From contig CAVIQL010000013.1 in the NCBI GenBank assembly GCA_963644855.1, positions 1 through 64,000 on the forward strand: a stretch of 64,000 nucleotides of DNA, written 5' to 3'. Source of the stretch: UBA6398 sp963644855. GTDB lineage: Bacteria; Bacteroidota; Bacteroidia; Bacteroidales; Bacteroidaceae. Below the pieces are notes generated by a model that worked only from the letters and a program-made list of their open reading frames with translations, had not been told where the DNA came from and did not search any database. A program made the position numbers and the translations under genes. How positions within the stretch are numbered: position 1 is the first letter of the stretch; each line of letters begins with the position of its first letter. Below, piece by piece: positions 25,822-34,377 of the stretch.

Positions 25822-26487
25822 TTATTTCTGTTCTTTTTGTTTGGCAATCACTCTTTTTGCAATCATCACAATCAGCACCACAGCCACTATCACAAGAATG
25901 CCATAGCCTATTGCATGGCTATATTTAGATGAAAGATTGGCAATATCCTCGGTGGTTTTCATTCCGGGCACTTTCGACAACGAATAACCTATTGCCGCAA
26001 GCACAATGTTCCATGCCCCAGCTCCAAGAGTGGTAAACAACAAGAATTTACCGAAGTTCATTTTTGCAAGACCGGCAGGAATAGAAATCAATTGCCTTAC
26101 CGCCGGAACAAGACGCCCGAAAAATGTAGACGAAGAACCATGANNNNNNNNNNCATGATGTGCAAAAAACTCCTCGGCATGTTTCACCTTTTCCTCGTTA
26201 ATTAGGCAAAGATGACCGAATTTGGAGCGCGCAAAAGCATAAACAATGGGGCGACCGAGTATCTTGGCAAGCATATAATTGATTATCGCGCCCAAATCAG
26301 CGCCAATCGTTGCCGCCACAACCACTCCTATAATATTCAAACCGTTTTCGCCATTGGCGGCAAGCCATGCCGCAGGAGGGACAACCACTTCGGACGGAAA
26401 AGGAATAAACGAACTTTCCACAGCCATAAACAAAATAATTGTCCAATAGTTTAGGTGTGCGAGACACCACATTATAATCGCGCTCAT
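25822..26487 (-). CDS. DedA-family membrane protein (interrupted by an N-run, probably intact)
   Basis: About 216 residues once the artefactual gap is collapsed. The ATG at 26487 follows a TACTTTTG promoter box; a longer frame to 26565 would run through that box. Motifs typical of DedA/VTT proteins are present: FIPFPSEVV with the conserved Glu near the N-terminus, GADLGAIINYMLAKILGR, and, after the gap, FFGRLVPAVRQLISIPAG. DedA proteins act as undecaprenyl-phosphate or phospholipid flippases in the inner membrane. The ten N at 26144-26153 are flanked by CATGA on both sides; removing the N and one copy joins FFAHHG to SSSTFFGR in frame, exactly as expected for the family. Confidence 0.88.
   Translation of the reverse strand: MSAIIMWCLAHLNYWTIILFMAVESSFIPFPSEVVVPPAAWLAANGENGLNIIGVVVAATIGADLGAIINYMLAKILGRPIVYAFARSKFGHLCLINEEKVKHAEEFFAHHXXXXHGSSSTFFGRLVPAVRQLISIPAGLAKMNFGKFLLFTTLGAGAWNIVLAAIGYSLSKVPGMKTTEDIANLSSKYSHAIGYGILVIVAVVLIVMIAKRVIAKQKEQK
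26144..26153. other. Assembly gap (10 N) within the DedA gene
   Basis: Both sides carry CATGA (26139-26143 and 26154-26158). The duplication plus a restored reading frame indicates overlapping contig ends that were joined with N instead of merged. Confidence 0.8.
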
Positions 26488-26507
26488 ATACTGTTTTGTT
26501 TTGCAGG

Positions 26508-26515
26508 CAAAAGTA
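26508..26515 (-). promoter_or_regulatory. Promoter -7 box for the dedA operon
   Basis: Minus strand TACTTTTG matches TAnnTTTG, 20 bases before the ATG at 26487, deciding that start. Confidence 0.6.
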
Positions 26516-26630
26516 AAAAGATTATTTATAACACCCCTCGAAAACACAATGAAAAGTGCAAACAAGCAGATGAAATATAATATTTTGACGATTTTCCCCT
26601 AATACACTTCGCTATTCGGGCAAAAAATCA

Positions 26631-26638
26631 TAAATTTG
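26631..26638 (+). promoter_or_regulatory. Promoter -7 box for the DUF177-rpmF operon
   Basis: TAAATTTG matches TAnnTTTG, 31 bases before the ATG. Confidence 0.6.
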
Positions 26639-26669
26639 CGGTCGCTTTTAGTAGTATGCGTATACGAAT

Positions 26670-27149
26670 ATGGCGCGTTGTGTTATAAATATCAAAGAAT
26701 TAGCATTGAAAGGCGGGGAAAAAGGTTTTCGTCTTGACGATGTCTTTTTCAAGGATTTCAATAGCGAAGACATTACGGGCGGGAACGTAGAAGTTTCTAT
26801 TGATGTAAAGAAATCGCAAGACGCAAAATACGATTATATAGCGAATTACAAAGTGGAAGGCGTTTTAAGCATACCTTGCACCCGTTGTCTCGAAGAAATG
26901 GATTACGAAACTTCTCTTGACGACAGTGTGAAAGTAATATGCTGCAACGAAATACAGGAATGCGATGACGAAGATTTGCTTATGGCACGCGCCGATGGCA
27001 CATTGGATTTATCACACCGCATCTTTGAAACTTTAGCTCTCAATGTACCGTCAATACATGTACACCCCGATGGAGAATGTAACCCTGCTATTACCAAATG
27101 GCTCAAAGAACATTCCTCGGATATCAAAGAGCAACAAACAGAAATATAA
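26670..27149 (+). CDS. DUF177 (YceD-like) protein
   Basis: 159 residues matching the DUF177/YceD family: a central CTRCLEEM (near residues 71-78), an acidic stretch CDDEDLLMARADGTLDL and a C-terminal ALNVPSIHVHPDGEC with paired Cys and His that may bind metal. In many bacteria this gene precedes rpmF and is linked to 23S rRNA or ribosome maturation. The same arrangement is seen here, with rpmF 34 bases downstream, so co-expression with L32 is expected. It is cytoplasmic with no membrane segment. Confidence 0.85.
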   Translation: MARCVINIKELALKGGEKGFRLDDVFFKDFNSEDITGGNVEVSIDVKKSQDAKYDYIANYKVEGVLSIPCTRCLEEMDYETSLDDSVKVICCNEIQECDDEDLLMARADGTLDLSHRIFETLALNVPSIHVHPDGECNPAITKWLKEHSSDIKEQQTEI

Positions 27150-27183
27150 TAATATAATAACAAAATAAAATAATTGGAATAAA

Positions 27184-27369
27184 ATGGCACATCCTAAAAG
27201 AAGACAATCAAAAACCCGCACGCTTAAGCGCAGAACCCATGATAAGGCAGTAGCTCCTACACTCGCAGTTTGCCCTAACTGTGGCTCGTTGCACGTATAT
27301 CACACCGTATGCCCCGATTGCGGACACTATCGTGGCAAGGTAGCAATCGAAAAGAGCGCAGAGGCATAA
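27184..27369 (+). CDS. rpmF: Large-subunit ribosomal protein L32
   Basis: 61 residues, the usual length for L32. It begins MAHPKRRQSKTRT and carries a four-cysteine zinc ribbon: CPNCGSLHVYHTVCPDCG (positions about 35-52). This is the zinc-binding (C+) form of L32; zinc-free paralogues used during zinc starvation lack these Cys. It sits between the DUF177 gene and fabH, a widely conserved order in bacteria. plsX, which often intervenes, is absent. Confidence 0.97.
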   Translation: MAHPKRRQSKTRTLKRRTHDKAVAPTLAVCPNCGSLHVYHTVCPDCGHYRGKVAIEKSAEA

Positions 27370-27460
27370 ATTTGCTTCGCACTAAAATAGTATAAAGACT
27401 TGGGGGCTGCGCGACTTTCGCATAGTCTTCAAGTTGTTGTATGTAATAAAATAAGCAAAA

Positions 27461-28471
27461 ATGGCTAATAATATAAATGCAGTCATTACCGGCGTGGGGG
27501 GATACGTTCCCGAATACGTCCTTACCAATGACGAACTTTCGAGAATGGTCGACACCAACGACGAATGGATAATGACGCGTATCGGAGTCAAGGAACGTCG
27601 TATTCTTAACGAAGAAGGTCTGGGCACAAGCTACATGGCACGCAAAGCCGTGAAACAACTTTTGGAACGCACCGGAACTGATCCGAAAGAAATAGATTGC
27701 CTTGTGATGGCAACTTCAACTCCCGACTACCATCTTCCGTCTACAGGTTCTATCGTGCTCGGACGTCTCGGCATGACCAATGCTTTTACGTTTGACATGG
27801 AAGCAGCTTGCTGCGGTTTCCTTTTTGGTTTGGATCTCGGCGCAAATCTTATTCGCAGTGGACGCTACAAGAAAGTTATTGTTTGTGGTGCAGACAAACT
27901 TTCCTCTATTGTTGACTACACCGACCGTTCTACTTGCCCTATTTTTGGAGATGGCGCAGGCGCAGTGCTACTTGAGCCAACCGAAGAGGACTTTGGTTTG
28001 ATTGATTCCTATTTGCGCACCGATGGCAAAGGACTTCCTTTCCTCGTTCAGAAAGGTGGCGGTTCTGTATGCCCTCCTACGCATTTCACGATAGACCATC
28101 ACCTTCATTATCTTCACCAAGAAGGACGCACTGTGTTCAAATTTGCGGTTACCAACATGAGTGATGCATGCACCGTAATTGCTGAGCGTAACAATCTCTC
28201 CAAAGAAAATATTACTTGGGTGGTTCCTCATCAGGCTAACGTGAGAATTATCGAAGCCGTTGCAAAACGTCTCGAAGTTCCGATGGAAAAAGTGATGATG
28301 GATATACAACGTTATGGAAATACCTCGGGAGCAACCCTTCCGCTTGCTCTTTGGGATTATGAAAGTCAGCTAAAGAGAGGAGACAATCTCATATTCTGTG
28401 CATTTGGTGCAGGATTTGTTTGGGGCGCTTCCTATCTTAAGTGGGCTTACGACTATAAATCATCGAAATAA
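27461..28471 (+). CDS. fabH: 3-oxoacyl-ACP synthase III
   Basis: 336 residues. The catalytic triad of KASIII is complete: Cys117 in EAACCGF, His257 in PHQAN and Asn287 in YGNTSG. The GDGAGAVLLEP segment and the N-terminal GVGGYVPE are also typical. The enzyme condenses acetyl-CoA (or branched acyl-CoA) with malonyl-ACP to start fatty-acid synthesis in the cytoplasm. In Bacteroidales it probably primes branched as well as straight chains, but the primer preference is not visible. It is separated from rpmF by 91 bases and followed after three bases by era, so it belongs to the same transcription unit as the two GTPase genes. Confidence 0.96.
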   Translation: MANNINAVITGVGGYVPEYVLTNDELSRMVDTNDEWIMTRIGVKERRILNEEGLGTSYMARKAVKQLLERTGTDPKEIDCLVMATSTPDYHLPSTGSIVLGRLGMTNAFTFDMEAACCGFLFGLDLGANLIRSGRYKKVIVCGADKLSSIVDYTDRSTCPIFGDGAGAVLLEPTEEDFGLIDSYLRTDGKGLPFLVQKGGGSVCPPTHFTIDHHLHYLHQEGRTVFKFAVTNMSDACTVIAERNNLSKENITWVVPHQANVRIIEAVAKRLEVPMEKVMMDIQRYGNTSGATLPLALWDYESQLKRGDNLIFCAFGAGFVWGASYLKWAYDYKSSK

Positions 28472-28474
28472 TAG

Positions 28475-29356
28475 ATGCACAAGGCGGGCTTTGTAAGTAT
28501 TGTAGGAAATCCTAACGTTGGAAAATCAACACTGATGAACTTGTTCGTCGGGGAAAGGATTTCCATTGCCACGTTTAAGGCTCAAACCACGCGGCATAGA
28601 ATTCTCGGCATTGTATCAACTGACGACTATCAAATAGTATTTTCTGATACACCGGGAGTACTCAAGCCCAACTATAAACTACAGGAAGATATGCTTGCGT
28701 TCTCAGTTTCGTCGCTCGAGGACGCAGACATTCTTCTTTATGTAACCGACACCGTTGAAAAACAATCTAAGAACGAGGATTTCATTGCCAAGGTAAAAAA
28801 CTTAAGAATTCCTATCCTCGTATTGATAAACAAGATTGATTTGAGCAACGAGAAAGACGTTACAAAACTCGTTGAATATTGGCACACACAAATTCCACAA
28901 GCAGAAATCGTACCGCTTTCTGCAAAGGTTAAGTTCAATGTCGACAATATTATGAGGCGTATCGTGGAATTACTTCCCGAATCTCCGAATTATTTCGACA
29001 AAGATCAACTCACCGATAAGCCTTCAAAATTCATTGTCTCCGAAATTATTCGCGAAAAGATACTGCTCTATTACGACAAGGAGATTCCTTATTCTGTAGA
29101 GGTGCTTGTAACGGAATTCAAAGAGACTGAAAGTTTGCTGCGTATCCGTGCTACCATTTATGTGGAGCGTGATAGTCAAAAGGGTATCATTATCGGTCAT
29201 GGTGGTGTGGCTTTAAAACGAGTTGGCGAGGAAGCTCGCAGAGACATTCAAAAATTCTTTGATAAAAAAGTCTACCTTAATCTGTTTGTCAAGGTAGATT
29301 CGAATTGGCGAAACTCTACAAAATCTCTCGAAAGTTTCGGCTACGAACCGAAATAA
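28475..29356 (+). CDS. era: GTPase Era
   Basis: 293 residues. G1 is GNPNVGKS (11-18), G3 DTPG (58-61) and G4 NKID (119-122). The C-terminal KH domain is recognisable by IIGHGGVALKRVGEEARRDI, the GxxG-containing RNA-binding segment. Era binds the 3' end of 16S rRNA and acts as a checkpoint in 30S assembly, at the membrane-cytoplasm interface. Placed directly after fabH and before der, so two ribosome-assembly GTPases are made from one message with the fatty-acid primer enzyme. Confidence 0.97.
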   Translation: MHKAGFVSIVGNPNVGKSTLMNLFVGERISIATFKAQTTRHRILGIVSTDDYQIVFSDTPGVLKPNYKLQEDMLAFSVSSLEDADILLYVTDTVEKQSKNEDFIAKVKNLRIPILVLINKIDLSNEKDVTKLVEYWHTQIPQAEIVPLSAKVKFNVDNIMRRIVELLPESPNYFDKDQLTDKPSKFIVSEIIREKILLYYDKEIPYSVEVLVTEFKETESLLRIRATIYVERDSQKGIIIGHGGVALKRVGEEARRDIQKFFDKKVYLNLFVKVDSNWRNSTKSLESFGYEPK

Positions 29357-29397
29357 CAATTCAAAACAGCATAAAAACAAACAATCCGAACAACAAC

Positions 29398-30711
29398 ATG
29401 GGAAATTTAGTAGCTATCGTTGGACGTCCGAATGTGGGCAAGTCTACTCTTTTTAACCGTCTCACAGAAACGCGGCGCGCTATCGTAAGCGATGAAGCTG
29501 GTACTACTCGCGACAGACAATATGGCAAAGTTCTTTGGAATGGCAGGACTTTCTCGGTTGTTGATACGGGAGGTTGGGTCGTGAATAGCGACGATATTTT
29601 TGAAGAAGAGATACGCAAACAAGTAATGGTGGCAACCCAAGAGGCTGATGTTGTGCTTTTCATGGTTGATGTCAAGAATGGTATTACCGATCTTGATGAT
29701 GAGGTAGCGAATATACTGCGCCGTGCAAAACTTCCGGTAATCTTGGTGTCAAACAAAGCAGACAATAGTGCTGATGTCTTTTCTAGTTCTGAATTTTACC
29801 GTTTGGGGCTTGGCGATCCCGTTGCCATTAGTGCTGCCACAGGCAGTGGAACGGGCGAATTGCTTGATTTGATAATTTCCAAACTGCCCAAAGAAAGCGG
29901 AAGCGAGGAAGATGAAGGAATTCCGCACTTCGCTGTGGTGGGACGCCCGAATGTGGGCAAAAGTAGTTTGATTAATTCTTTCATCGGCGAGGACAGAAAT
30001 ATCGTTACCGACATAGCAGGAACCACACGAGACGCTATTTCCACGCGATACACCAAGTTCGGCTTCGACTTCTATATTGTAGACACAGCAGGTATTCGTA
30101 AGAAAAACAAGGTAAACGAGGATTTGGAATATTATAGCGTTCTCCGTTCGATTCGTGCCATTGAATCTGCCGACGTATCAATTTTAATGATTGATGCAAC
30201 GCGCGGAATCGGAACGCAAGACATGAATATTTTCCAGGTAATTCAGCGAAACGCAACGGGACTGGTGGTTGTTGTGAACAAATGGGATTTGGTTGAAGAC
30301 AAATCGCAACAAGCACAATTCGACTACATTGACGCAATTCGCGCGCGCATGGCACCTTTTGTGGACTTCCCTATAATTTTTGCATCGGCACTTACCAAGC
30401 AACGCATATTCAAGGTGCTCGAAACGGCAAAGGATGTGTACATTCGCCGCACCACAAAAGTTTCAACTCCAAAACTTAACGACATTATGTTGCCGCTTAT
30501 TGAAGAAACTCCACCGCCTGCTACCAAGGGGAAATACATTAAGATAAAATATTGCACGCAGCTTCCCAACACCAGAGTGCCGTCGTTTGCATTCTTTGCC
30601 AATTTGCCGCAATACGTGAAAGAACATTACCGTCGTTTTCTTGAAAATCGTATTCGCGAGAATTGGAATTTCTGCGGAACGCCCATTAATATTTTCATTC
30701 GCCACAAATAA
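29398..30711 (+). CDS. der: Ribosome-associated GTPase Der (EngA)
   Basis: 437 residues from the ATG at 29398, which gives the standard MGNLVAIVGRPNVGKS opening; a longer frame reaches back into era. Two tandem GTPase domains are present: GRPNVGKST at 9-17 and GRPNVGKSS near 181, each with DTxG and NKxD elements, followed by the KH-like C-terminal domain. This double-GTPase layout is unique to Der, which is needed for 50S subunit maturation. It lies 41 bases after era, and the small DUF4878 lipoprotein follows after one base. Confidence 0.97.
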   Translation: MGNLVAIVGRPNVGKSTLFNRLTETRRAIVSDEAGTTRDRQYGKVLWNGRTFSVVDTGGWVVNSDDIFEEEIRKQVMVATQEADVVLFMVDVKNGITDLDDEVANILRRAKLPVILVSNKADNSADVFSSSEFYRLGLGDPVAISAATGSGTGELLDLIISKLPKESGSEEDEGIPHFAVVGRPNVGKSSLINSFIGEDRNIVTDIAGTTRDAISTRYTKFGFDFYIVDTAGIRKKNKVNEDLEYYSVLRSIRAIESADVSILMIDATRGIGTQDMNIFQVIQRNATGLVVVVNKWDLVEDKSQQAQFDYIDAIRARMAPFVDFPIIFASALTKQRIFKVLETAKDVYIRRTTKVSTPKLNDIMLPLIEETPPPATKGKYIKIKYCTQLPNTRVPSFAFFANLPQYVKEHYRRFLENRIRENWNFCGTPINIFIRHK

Positions 30712-30712
30712 T

Positions 30713-31117
30713 ATGAAGTTTCGTTTCCTTGTCGTTTCTGCTTTAACGGTTTTGGCAACAGCATGCTCGTCTGAAAAAAAAGATGGCATTGTAGAAAAAG
30801 CCACACCATCGGAAATCGTTGAAACGGCATACAATCATTTACTCAAAGGAGAGTATAATGAATATCTTTTGTGCGTACAGAGTTATGACAGCATACCTGA
30901 ACGGTATCACAAAAGTCTGATTAATGTGCTCAAACAAGCGGCAGAGAACGAAAAGAAAGAGCGCAATGGGATTGTAAGTGTGAAAGCTATTGTCGAGAAC
31001 ACCAACGAAAAAGCCACGTATTCGGTTGTAAGGGCCGACATAACTTATGGCGATAGCACGAAAGAAGAAATTGCCGTTCAGGTGGTGAAGTTCAACGGCA
31101 AATGGAGGCTCAAATAA
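30713..31117 (+). CDS. DUF4878-like lipoprotein
   Basis: 134 residues from the ATG at 30713, which directly follows the der stop. The earlier frame start would lie in der and lose the lipoprotein signal. The signal peptide (MKFRFLVVSALTVLATAC) gives a lipidated Cys18. The mature part matches DUF4878: EIVETAYNHLLKGEYNEYL, a helical middle, and the ending VVKFNGKWRLK, a small cystatin/NTF2-like fold seen in Bacteroidales lipoproteins. A second, more divergent member is on the minus strand at 36716. Function is unknown. A terminator at 31145 ends the long DUF177-to-lipoprotein unit. Confidence 0.8.
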   Translation: MKFRFLVVSALTVLATACSSEKKDGIVEKATPSEIVETAYNHLLKGEYNEYLLCVQSYDSIPERYHKSLINVLKQAAENEKKERNGIVSVKAIVENTNEKATYSVVRADITYGDSTKEEIAVQVVKFNGKWRLK

Positions 31118-31144
31118 GCAAAGGATAACGAAAGTAAAAGATAC

Positions 31145-31178
31145 AAGTCCACAAGCGGTTTACGCTGCGGACTTTTTT
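31145..31178 (+). terminator. Intrinsic terminator of the era-der unit
   Basis: AAGTCC with GGACTT and an inner AGCG with CGCT stem, followed by six T. It overlaps the last codons of the convergent HXXEE gene (stop at 31160). Confidence 0.78.
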
Positions 31179-31720
31179 GTTAGCCTTCTATACAAATAAT
31201 GTGTGCCAAGGCTGATTTTCCAGCCAAACCAATAGGCAAAAATCTTATTTACTACTATAAACACGATGCCGCAAATGGCAAAGACTATGATTTCCCACAT
31301 AAAATGAGAGAAGAAAAAGTAGTATAAGATAAACCATAACGGAACAAGAAACGAAACTGCCGTAGCAAATCCAGGCACATATCCACGAAAGGCAACCGCT
31401 TCTGCTACTTTAACCAACAGACGTATGCCAAAGGCCAATACAAATGCGAATAATATGTTTTCGGTATATGGAATTCTATCAACAAACATGGCTAAAATTA
31501 TCAGAAAGACGAGCGATTCTTCGAATGTTGCAAACAAAAACGCAAACGTATCCAATCTGTCCAAACGTTTTACTATTCCCGATAATTTCGGGAAGTGCGT
31601 AATTAGTCTGTCGCGATTTTTCGTGAGCCACAAACGGCTTGTTATTTCCTCTTCAAGGTAGTGCAAAATAAATATAAAGGGAAGAGGCAATATAAGATAA
31701 AGAAATGATATGGCTCCCAT
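31160..31720 (-). CDS. HXXEE-motif membrane protein
   Basis: 186 residues with five or six hydrophobic segments. The N-terminal FILHYLEEEI contains the His-x-x-Glu-Glu motif that names the HXXEE family, and a second acidic pair lies in ATFEESLVFL near residue 65. Conserved acidic and His residues inside membrane helices suggest a metal site or intramembrane enzyme, but no activity is established for the family. The last codons encode TKKSAA and overlap the terminator of the convergent era-der unit. Single-gene unit; no clear promoter box was found. Confidence 0.68.
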   Translation of the reverse strand: MGAISFLYLILPLPFIFILHYLEEEITSRLWLTKNRDRLITHFPKLSGIVKRLDRLDTFAFLFATFEESLVFLIILAMFVDRIPYTENILFAFVLAFGIRLLVKVAEAVAFRGYVPGFATAVSFLVPLWFILYYFFFSHFMWEIIVFAICGIVFIVVNKIFAYWFGWKISLGTHYLYRRLTKKSAA

Positions 31721-31796
31721 AGTGAAATATAGTTTTTTACGTGAAAGTCTCGGATTGATTTCTTATGTACAAAAAACACACTCCAAGAGCGTTTTT

Positions 31797-31872
31797 ACGA
31801 GGTCGGATATAATTTAAATTCCAAAGCATCTTGTTTAAATTAGATGCCTTGGAATTTTTGCGACAACCGATG
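31797..31872. repeat. 21-nt modular repeat, locus H
   Basis: Four modules. The middle pair forms an imperfect hairpin with 16-base arms (31816-31831 and 31842-31857, one mismatch) around TGTTTAAATT. The first (GAGGTCGGATATAA) and last (GCGACAACCGATG) resemble first-type cores. Confidence 0.85.
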
Positions 31873-31877
31873 TATTT

Positions 31878-32660
31878 TTATTGTGCTGCATGTCCCTTAT
31901 CTTCTTCAAGTTCTACTTCTTTCACCTTGCGGAACAAATCGGACGCAAATATAAAGTTGTTCAACTGTTCATTGTTTGAAGTCATCACTTCGTCCTTGTT
32001 GCCCTGCCACTCTTTATGTCCGTTGTAAAGAAAAACGATATTTTCTCCAATTCCCATCACAGAGTTCATGTCGTGGGTGTTTATAATTGTAGTCATACCG
32101 TAATCCTGCGTAATACCATGTATCAATTCATCGATTACGAGCGAAGTCTTAGGATCGAGACCAGAATTAGGCTCATCACAAAACAGATATTTCGGATTCA
32201 TTGCAATAGCCCTTGCAATGGCAACGCGCTTTTGCATACCGCCACTTATTTCCCCTGGCATTTTTTCCTCAGCTCCTTTAAGGTTTACCCTTTCAAGACA
32301 ATCATAAGCCTTACGTTGGCGGTCGCGATACGACATTGTGGAAAACATGTCAAGCGGAAACCTTATGTTGTCCAACACATTCATGGAATCAAACAATGCT
32401 GCGTTTTGGAAAATCATTCCCATTTCGCGGCGGAGCAATGTACGCTCCTTTTTGCTCATGCTAAAAAAATCTCTGTGGTCGTAAAGCACTTCTCCACTTG
32501 TTGGTTCAAAAAGTCCAACGATACATTTTATCAGCACAGTCTTTCCCGACCCACTTTGACCGATTATAAGATTGGTCTTGCCCTCTTCAAACACCGTGGA
32601 AATGCCTTTCAGAATTTCACGGTCGTCAAAAGTTTTGTGAATATCTTTTAGTTCAATCAT
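31878..32660 (-). CDS. mlaF: Mla-type ABC transporter ATP-binding protein
   Basis: 260 residues. Walker A GQSGSGKT (34-41), the signature ISGGMQKR (near 140) and Walker B YLFCDEPNSGLDP are all complete, with the switch His in NTHD. The ISGGMQKRVAIARAIA signature together with the NSGLDP loop is typical of MlaF/Ttg2A proteins that power phospholipid (or other lipid) transport between inner and outer membranes. It follows the MlaE-like permease by three bases. The substrate-binding MCE protein (MlaD) is not in the window. A repeat array lies directly after the stop. Confidence 0.88.
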   Translation of the reverse strand: MIELKDIHKTFDDREILKGISTVFEEGKTNLIIGQSGSGKTVLIKCIVGLFEPTSGEVLYDHRDFFSMSKKERTLLRREMGMIFQNAALFDSMNVLDNIRFPLDMFSTMSYRDRQRKAYDCLERVNLKGAEEKMPGEISGGMQKRVAIARAIAMNPKYLFCDEPNSGLDPKTSLVIDELIHGITQDYGMTTIINTHDMNSVMGIGENIVFLYNGHKEWQGNKDEVMTSNNEQLNNFIFASDLFRKVKEVELEEDKGHAAQ

Positions 32661-32663
32661 TTC

Positions 32664-33413
32664 TTAGGAAAGTAGTTGGGTGAGAAACATATCTGAAAAC
32701 AAAATAAGCATCGAGCTCGATACCACAGCATTTGTGCTCGCCTTACCCACGTTTATAGAGCCCCCCTCTACGGTATATCCGTAATACGACGACACACTTG
32801 AGATGATGAATGCGAAGAACAATGATTTTATTACGCCCATCCACAAAAACCATTCCGAAAACTCATGCTGCATTCCAGCGGTAAGGTCGCTCGGAGTAAT
32901 GATATGCCCAATATAAGCAGTGGCATACGCTCCGATTATGCCAGACACCGTGGAAAAAATCACAAGCACCGGAATCATTGTAACAAGTCCCAAAATTTTA
33001 GGAAGTATCAGATAGGAAGCAGAATTCACGCCCATTATTTCAAGAGCGTCTATCTGCTGCGTAACTCTCATTGTGCCAAGTTCCGAAGCAATATTCGACC
33101 CCACCTTTCCCGACAAAATCAAACACATAATACTCGAAGAAAATTCCAAAAGCATAATCTCGCGCGTTACATAGCCAGAAGTCCAATGCGGCATCCAAGC
33201 ACTTTGCACGTTCAACTTTATCTGTATGCAAATAACCGCCCCAATGAAAAACGAAATGAGCAACACAATCACCGTAGAGTTAATGCCAAGTTGCTGCATT
33301 TCCCTTAAATATTGTCTGAAAAACATACGCATTCTCTCGGGACGAGAAAACACGCGACCCATAAGGCGGAGATATTTTCCGAAAGTGGTCAGACTCTTTT
33401 GTATAAGCATCAA
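32664..33413 (-). CDS. mlaE: MlaE-family ABC transporter permease
   Basis: 249 residues, five membrane segments, preceded by an amphipathic N-terminal helix. Characteristic MlaE phrases are present: GKVGSNIASELGTMRVTQQ (coupling helix region) and IDALEIMGVNSASYLILPKILG. The C-terminal VEGGSINVGKASTNAVV matches the conserved permease ending. With the ATPase just downstream it should form the membrane core of a lipid-trafficking ABC transporter keeping outer-membrane asymmetry. It is divergent from lptB across a 148-base gap with a promoter box on each strand. Confidence 0.9.
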   Translation of the reverse strand: MMLIQKSLTTFGKYLRLMGRVFSRPERMRMFFRQYLREMQQLGINSTVIVLLISFFIGAVICIQIKLNVQSAWMPHWTSGYVTREIMLLEFSSSIMCLILSGKVGSNIASELGTMRVTQQIDALEIMGVNSASYLILPKILGLVTMIPVLVIFSTVSGIIGAYATAYIGHIITPSDLTAGMQHEFSEWFLWMGVIKSLFFAFIISSVSSYYGYTVEGGSINVGKASTNAVVSSSMLILFSDMFLTQLLS

Positions 33414-33441
33414 ATGCCGTTTTGATAGTTAATGATGTTTG

Positions 33442-33449
33442 CAAAGTTA
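33442..33449 (-). promoter_or_regulatory. Promoter -7 box for mlaE-mlaF
   Basis: Minus strand TAACTTTG matches TAnnTTTG, 28 bases before the permease start. Confidence 0.6.
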
Positions 33450-33512
33450 TGAAATCTTTTGCGGCGAATAAGGCTTGTAGCTTTTTTCTTTTCTCATATA
33501 GAGCGAATTTTG

Positions 33513-33520
33513 TAATTTTG
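33513..33520 (+). promoter_or_regulatory. Promoter -7 box for lptB-tamL
   Basis: TAATTTTG matches TAnnTTTG, 41 bases before the ATG at 33562. Confidence 0.55.
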
Positions 33521-33561
33521 TTTCGTCAAAAAAGCCATATCTCATATAAATTCCACCATTG

Positions 33562-34377
33562 ATGGAACATAACATACAAGAAAATTCGGATAGCAAAATG
33601 GTGCTTCGTACCGAAGGGCTCGTTAAAATCTACGGCAAACGCACCGTGGTAAACAATGTGTCCTTCGATGTAAAACAAGGAGAAATCGTAGGACTTCTCG
33701 GGCCAAACGGTGCGGGAAAAACTACGTCTTTCTACATGACCACAGGGCTTGTAAAAGCCAACGGAGGACATATCTATCTTAACGAAACCGACATCACAAA
33801 ATATCCAGTGTATAAGCGCGCTCAAAACGGCATTGGATATCTTGCACAGGAAGCTTCCGTGTTTCGCAAAATGACTGTGGAAGACAACATAGCCTCTGTG
33901 CTCGAAATGACAGGCAAGCCAAAATCCTACCAAAAGGAAAAACTCGAAAGCCTTATCAATGAGTTCAGTCTTCAAAAAGTACGCAAGAATCTCGGCGACC
34001 GTCTTTCTGGAGGCGAACGCAGACGTACAGAAATCGCACGCTGCTTGGCAATCGATCCTAAATTCATCATGCTCGACGAACCTTTCGCCGGAGTCGATCC
34101 TATTGCCGTAGAAGATATTCAGAAAATAGTTTGGAAACTTAAATATCGCAACATAGGCATACTCATTACCGACCACAACGTAGAAGAAACCTTGTCAATC
34201 ACCGACAGAGCCTACCTTTTGTTCGAAGGAAGGATTCTTTTTCAAGGAAATCCCGAAGAGTTGGCTGCAAATCAAATTGTACGCGACAAGTATCTTACAA
34301 ATAGTTTCCGTCTGCGCAAGAAAAATTTCCAATTAATGGAACAACAGGAAACTTCCCAAACAGAAGAAACAAAATAA
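33562..34377 (+). CDS. lptB: LPS export ABC transporter ATP-binding protein LptB
   Basis: 271 residues from ATG 33562; the codon before it is a TTG that could be read as a start but is less likely. Walker A GPNGAGKT (47-54), the LptB-specific QEASVFRKMTVEDNI segment in the Q-loop region, LSGGERRRTEIARCLA and the Walker B MLDEPFAGVDP are all present, followed by the switch ITDHNV. LptB2FG extracts lipopolysaccharide from the inner membrane and drives it along the Lpt bridge. The C-terminal tail (after RLRKKNF) is a short acidic and Gln-rich extension. The TamL gene starts immediately after its stop, pairing two outer-membrane biogenesis functions. Confidence 0.95.
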   Translation: MEHNIQENSDSKMVLRTEGLVKIYGKRTVVNNVSFDVKQGEIVGLLGPNGAGKTTSFYMTTGLVKANGGHIYLNETDITKYPVYKRAQNGIGYLAQEASVFRKMTVEDNIASVLEMTGKPKSYQKEKLESLINEFSLQKVRKNLGDRLSGGERRRTEIARCLAIDPKFIMLDEPFAGVDPIAVEDIQKIVWKLKYRNIGILITDHNVEETLSITDRAYLLFEGRILFQGNPEELAANQIVRDKYLTNSFRLRKKNFQLMEQQETSQTEETK

